Assembly: GCA_036506395.1 (NCBI GenBank) | Contig: DASXRU010000160.1 | Coordinates: 1 to 7,788 of the forward strand | Origin: DASXRU01 sp036506395 | Lineage (GTDB): Bacteria; Acidobacteriota; Blastocatellia; Pyrinomonadales; Pyrinomonadaceae | Length of the DNA stretch: 7,788 nt | Reading direction: 5' to 3' | Shown here: one piece after another, positions 5,521-7,788 of the stretch | Layout: the number at the start of each line of letters is the position of its first letter | Numbering within the stretch: the stretch's first letter is position 1 | Notes under the pieces: generated by a model | Told to the model about the DNA's origin: nothing | Seen by the model: only the letters and a program-made list of their open reading frames with translations | Database searches by the model: none | Position numbers and translations under genes: made by a program

Positions 5521-7611
5521 ATGTTGCAGTTTCCCCAGCCCCGTTTCGACCCCCGGCGTCGCTCGAAGACCTCACGAACAGTCTTTGCTTATCGCTTCCT
5601 CGGCATGCTTGCGATCGTGCTGGCGGCCCTGGTATTTTTCGCGCCATTCAGCCGAACAGGCTCCGCGCAGACCACCGGCTCCGGTTCAAAACAACCACCG
5701 GGCGATTATTTCATCCTTTATCGGAGCGCCGATGGGGAGGCTGTTTGTCGCGAGGCAACTGCGGCCGAACGAGCTGAATTCAGGGAGACTGATCCGCGGA
5801 CTCTGCGCCAGATTAATCACCTTGAATCCGAATCTTCTCTCAAGGGCCTGAGCGCGACGACGGGCGAGAACGATCTGCCGGCGCATCTGACAATTAATCT
5901 GCGGGCCACCGCGCAACTGGACGCGAATACCCCAGCCAAGGATGCTTTTATCAGGGCCGCGGCGACCTGGGAAAACCAGATCAAGTCGCCGGTCACTATT
6001 TATATTGATGTTGATTTCGGGCCCACCAATTTTGGTAACCCCTGGCCACCGAACGTGCTGGGCTCGACGCAATCGCCAAGCATTAGTAGTCTTCCTTACT
6101 CGCAAGTCCGCAACAACTTAATAGCCAGCGCTTCCACCCCCGCGGAAACTACTGCCTACAATGCGCTGCCGGCGACGCAAGTTCCTACTGACCTGGGTGA
6201 CGTAAACACCGTCTCTATGTCGAGCTCGATTGCGCGCGCGTTGGGTTTCCTGGATCCCACCGCGCAGCCTACCGACCTGGCTGCAAAAATCGGATTCAAT
6301 TCCGCGTTTTCATACGACTTTGATCCCAGTAACGGTATTTCCGGTGGTACTACAGATTTTGAGGCTGTGGCCACGCACGAGATCGGTCACGCGCTGGGGT
6401 TCACATCAAGGGCCGGGTCAACTTCCGGAACGCCGCCGCCGCCGACGTCGCCCTCCATGTGGGACCTCTTCCGTTTTCGCACCGGCACGACGGCCGGGAC
6501 TTTTACGACCGCCCCACGCATCATGACCATTGGCGGACCGGATGGCCCGTCCAGCGGTTATCTGCAATACTTTTATGTCCCTGGCGTTACCGATGTTGTC
6601 CCTTACCTTCCATTAACTGAGGCGGGCCTCTCAACTGGTGGGCCGAGCGGTGCCACCACAACAAATGGGGATGGGAATCAATCCAGCCACTGGAAACAGG
6701 CCGCTCTAAATCCGACTGGATACATTGGCATCATGGATCCCAAAATTCCTTCGGGCACTCGAAGAGTAATTACCCAGTACGATACTGATGCGCTCAATTC
6801 CTTCGGCTACAACCTGAACAACAGCAATCCGCCGCCGCCGCCACCGCCGCCACCGCCTGCACCGGCGAACGATAACTTTGCCAGCGCGCAAGTAATCAGC
6901 GGCTGCACCGGCAGCGTCAGTGGCACAAATGTCGGGGCCACCCATGAAGCCAGCGAACCGAGCCACGATCCTCTCGGCAATCCGGGCGCCTCGTCGGTCT
7001 GGTATCAATGGCAAGCACCCAGCGGCACTAGTGTGACGATCACCACTGCGGGCAGTAACTACGACACGATGCTCGGGGTTTACACCGGAACCAGCGTGAG
7101 CGGCCTGACATCGATTGCCAAAAACGACGACGTTGATACCAACGCAGGTATTTTGACCAGCAGCGTAACCTTCACCGCTACGGCGGGCACGACCTATAGA
7201 ATCGCCGTTGACGGCTGGGGCGGCGATGCCGGCAATATCGTCCTCAACTGGACACAAAAGGGTTGTTTGCTGATTGAGGAGGGTACGACAAACCAGGCCG
7301 CCGCGCTCGATTCAGTCACACAGACGCGCGGGCCATTCAGTAAGGTAGATTTGTATAACTTCAGCTCGGATCAGCGCACCCGCCTGATGTTCTTTACAAC
7401 GAATTTGGGTCAGAACAATAGCACGGGACTCTCGGTGCAAATAGGCGGGATTTCAGTACCGATTGAAAACGTGGGGACGGTGCCGGGGCAGCCGCAATTT
7501 TCCCAGATCGTTGTGATGCTGACTTCCTCGGTGCCTACCGGACCGGCAGTGAACGTTACTGTCACGTTGAACGGGACGAGCAATATAGGAACGGTCAACA
7601 TTATTCCCTAA
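5521..7611 (+). CDS. Secreted zinc metalloprotease with PPC-like C-terminal domain
   Basis: Encodes 696 residues. The signal peptide has a long basic n-region (RRRSKTSR), a hydrophobic core (LGMLAIVLAALVFF) and a likely cleavage at GSA|QT, residues 49/50. A presumed propeptide with a lone Cys76 precedes the catalytic region. The zinc motif HEIGH is at 286-290, followed by ALGF, with Glu287 as the general base. The usual metzincin third-ligand position (296) is Ser. A candidate third ligand, His390 in SSHWKQ, comes 100 residues later and is followed by a Met-turn-like IMDP at 404-407 and DTDALNSFGY at 421-430. This order resembles M8 leishmanolysin-type metzincins. A ten-proline hinge (437-446) leads to a pre-peptidase-C-like domain (about 449-578: NDNFASAQ, SSVWYQWQAP, YDTMLGVYTG, YRIAVDG). 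A further ~115-residue C-terminal domain (DQRTRLMFFTTNL, VQIGGISVPI) follows, perhaps related to Acidobacteria TIGR03437-type C-termini. Probably an exported protease; substrate unknown. Confidence 0.85.
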   Translation: MLQFPQPRFDPRRRSKTSRTVFAYRFLGMLAIVLAALVFFAPFSRTGSAQTTGSGSKQPPGDYFILYRSADGEAVCREATAAERAEFRETDPRTLRQINHLESESSLKGLSATTGENDLPAHLTINLRATAQLDANTPAKDAFIRAAATWENQIKSPVTIYIDVDFGPTNFGNPWPPNVLGSTQSPSISSLPYSQVRNNLIASASTPAETTAYNALPATQVPTDLGDVNTVSMSSSIARALGFLDPTAQPTDLAAKIGFNSAFSYDFDPSNGISGGTTDFEAVATHEIGHALGFTSRAGSTSGTPPPPTSPSMWDLFRFRTGTTAGTFTTAPRIMTIGGPDGPSSGYLQYFYVPGVTDVVPYLPLTEAGLSTGGPSGATTTNGDGNQSSHWKQAALNPTGYIGIMDPKIPSGTRRVITQYDTDALNSFGYNLNNSNPPPPPPPPPPAPANDNFASAQVISGCTGSVSGTNVGATHEASEPSHDPLGNPGASSVWYQWQAPSGTSVTITTAGSNYDTMLGVYTGTSVSGLTSIAKNDDVDTNAGILTSSVTFTATAGTTYRIAVDGWGGDAGNIVLNWTQKGCLLIEEGTTNQAAALDSVTQTRGPFSKVDLYNFSSDQRTRLMFFTTNLGQNNSTGLSVQIGGISVPIENVGTVPGQPQFSQIVVMLTSSVPTGPAVNVTVTLNGTSNIGTVNIIP
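6829..6858 (+). repeat. CCG/CCA/CCT trinucleotide tract encoding a ten-proline hinge
   Basis: Ten consecutive proline codons, mostly CCG with CCA and CCT interruptions, encode residues 437-446 of the metalloprotease. The tract separates the catalytic domain, ending at FGYNL, from the PPC-like domain. A shorter Pro run (residues 305-308, nt 6433-6444) lies inside the catalytic insertion. Length changes here would stay in frame in units of three. Confidence 0.85.
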
Positions 7612-7619
7612 ACCAAATA

Positions 7620-7635
7620 TCAGACCCTCGTCTGA
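7620..7635 (+). repeat. Small hairpin just after the metalloprotease stop codon
   Basis: TCAGAC and GTCTGA (6 bp) flank a CCTC loop, starting 9 nt after the stop codon. There is no T-run after it. It sits directly before the stronger terminator hairpin and may simply stabilise the transcript end, or it may be chance. Confidence 0.35.
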
Positions 7636-7638
7636 AAC

Positions 7639-7681
7639 GAGAGCGCGACTATAGTCTTCACTGCAGTCGCGCTCTCTTTTT
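7639..7681 (+). terminator. Intrinsic (Rho-independent) terminator of the metalloprotease gene
   Basis: Perfect 12-bp arms, 7639-7650 and 7665-7676, are GC-rich near the base and enclose a 14-nt loop. They are followed at once by five T residues (7677-7681), with AAA just upstream of the left arm. The hairpin lies 27 nt after the stop codon. The left arm and loop also contain a perfect 10-bp palindrome GACTATAGTC (7647-7656), and the right side holds ACTGCAGT (7660-7667). The hairpin therefore has an internal palindromic design like the inverted repeat after lptD. Confidence 0.85.
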
Positions 7682-7735
7682 GTTCGTGTAGTCCGTACCA
7701 GGCGAATAACACAAATACAGAACCCGGAGCGCACC

Positions 7736-7783
7736 TGCGGCTTTGCCGCCGCACAGTGCGGAAAGGCTCCGCCTTTCCGGCGC
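7736..7783. repeat. GC-rich double-hairpin, REP-like, at right window edge
   Basis: Two adjacent stem-loops lie here. TGCGGC (7736-7741) pairs with GCCGCA (7748-7753). CGGAAAGGC (7759-7767) pairs with GCCTTTCCG (7771-7779) over a TCC loop, and GTG/CGC pairing may extend it past a bulged G at 7780. There is no T-run within the window. Tandem GC-rich palindromes in noncoding DNA are typical of dispersed extragenic repeats. The element may continue past the edge, so its full form and any gene beyond cannot be judged. Confidence 0.5.
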
Positions 7784-7788
7784 TTACC

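Noticed and set aside
5554..5580. Twin-arginine (Tat) signal in the protease n-region
   Set aside because: Several arginines are present (RRRSKTSR), but the SRRxFLK pattern is not met and the hydrophobic core is typical of Sec export.
5411..5647. 78-residue reverse-strand reading frame across the leader and protease start
   Set aside because: It overlaps the ribosome-binding site and signal peptide of the protease, with no recognisable protein features.
6706..7257. 183-residue reverse-strand reading frame opposite the protease C-terminal half
   Set aside because: It is antisense to a well-supported domain, with low-complexity WRRWRRRR produced by the proline-codon tract read backwards. It is a shadow frame.
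7453..7734. 93-residue reverse-strand reading frame at the end of the protease gene
   Set aside because: It passes through the terminator hairpin and the antisense of the protease C-terminus, with no supporting features.

Overview
The window looks like a chromosomal segment of a Gram-negative (diderm) bacterium, most plausibly an Acidobacteriota member of the Blastocatellia type. This assignment is an inference. It rests on the moderately GC-rich coding sequence, an LPS-assembly outer-membrane protein, and two secreted proteins built from domain types common in that phylum: tandem carboxypeptidase-regulatory-like Ig modules, and a metalloprotease with a pre-peptidase-C-like domain. No phylogenetic marker such as rRNA is present.

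Layout, all genes on the + strand. (1) Positions 2-2521 are the 3' part of a large surface or secreted protein that runs off the left edge. It has at least four complete ~82-86-residue Ig-like modules, then a LamG/concanavalin-like domain, a Pro/Ala/Thr linker carrying a CxxC, and a second concanavalin-like domain. (2) Positions 2581-5145 are lptD, the outer-membrane LPS-assembly barrel, 59 nt downstream with no terminator between. (3) Positions 5146-5520 are a 375-nt intergenic region. It starts with a long, almost perfect inverted repeat (5163-5233) and continues with a candidate promoter and a ~210-nt leader. (4) Positions 5521-7611 are a secreted zinc metalloprotease with HEIGH, a distant third His and a Met-turn, followed by a poly-Pro hinge, a PPC-like domain and a further C-terminal domain. 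(5) Positions 7612-7788 hold a strong intrinsic terminator and GC-rich hairpins, with no gene.

The three products share an address rather than a pathway. LptD sits in the outer membrane, and the protease has a clear signal peptide. The Ig/LamG protein is presumably exported too, although its N-terminus lies outside the window. Nothing here forms a recognisable defence system, mobile element with its own transposase, or biosynthetic cluster. The most unusual signals are the nested palindromes: the inverted repeat after lptD and the hairpin after the protease share a GACT-NN-AGTC core. The protease is also notable for a leishmanolysin-like spacing of its zinc ligands.
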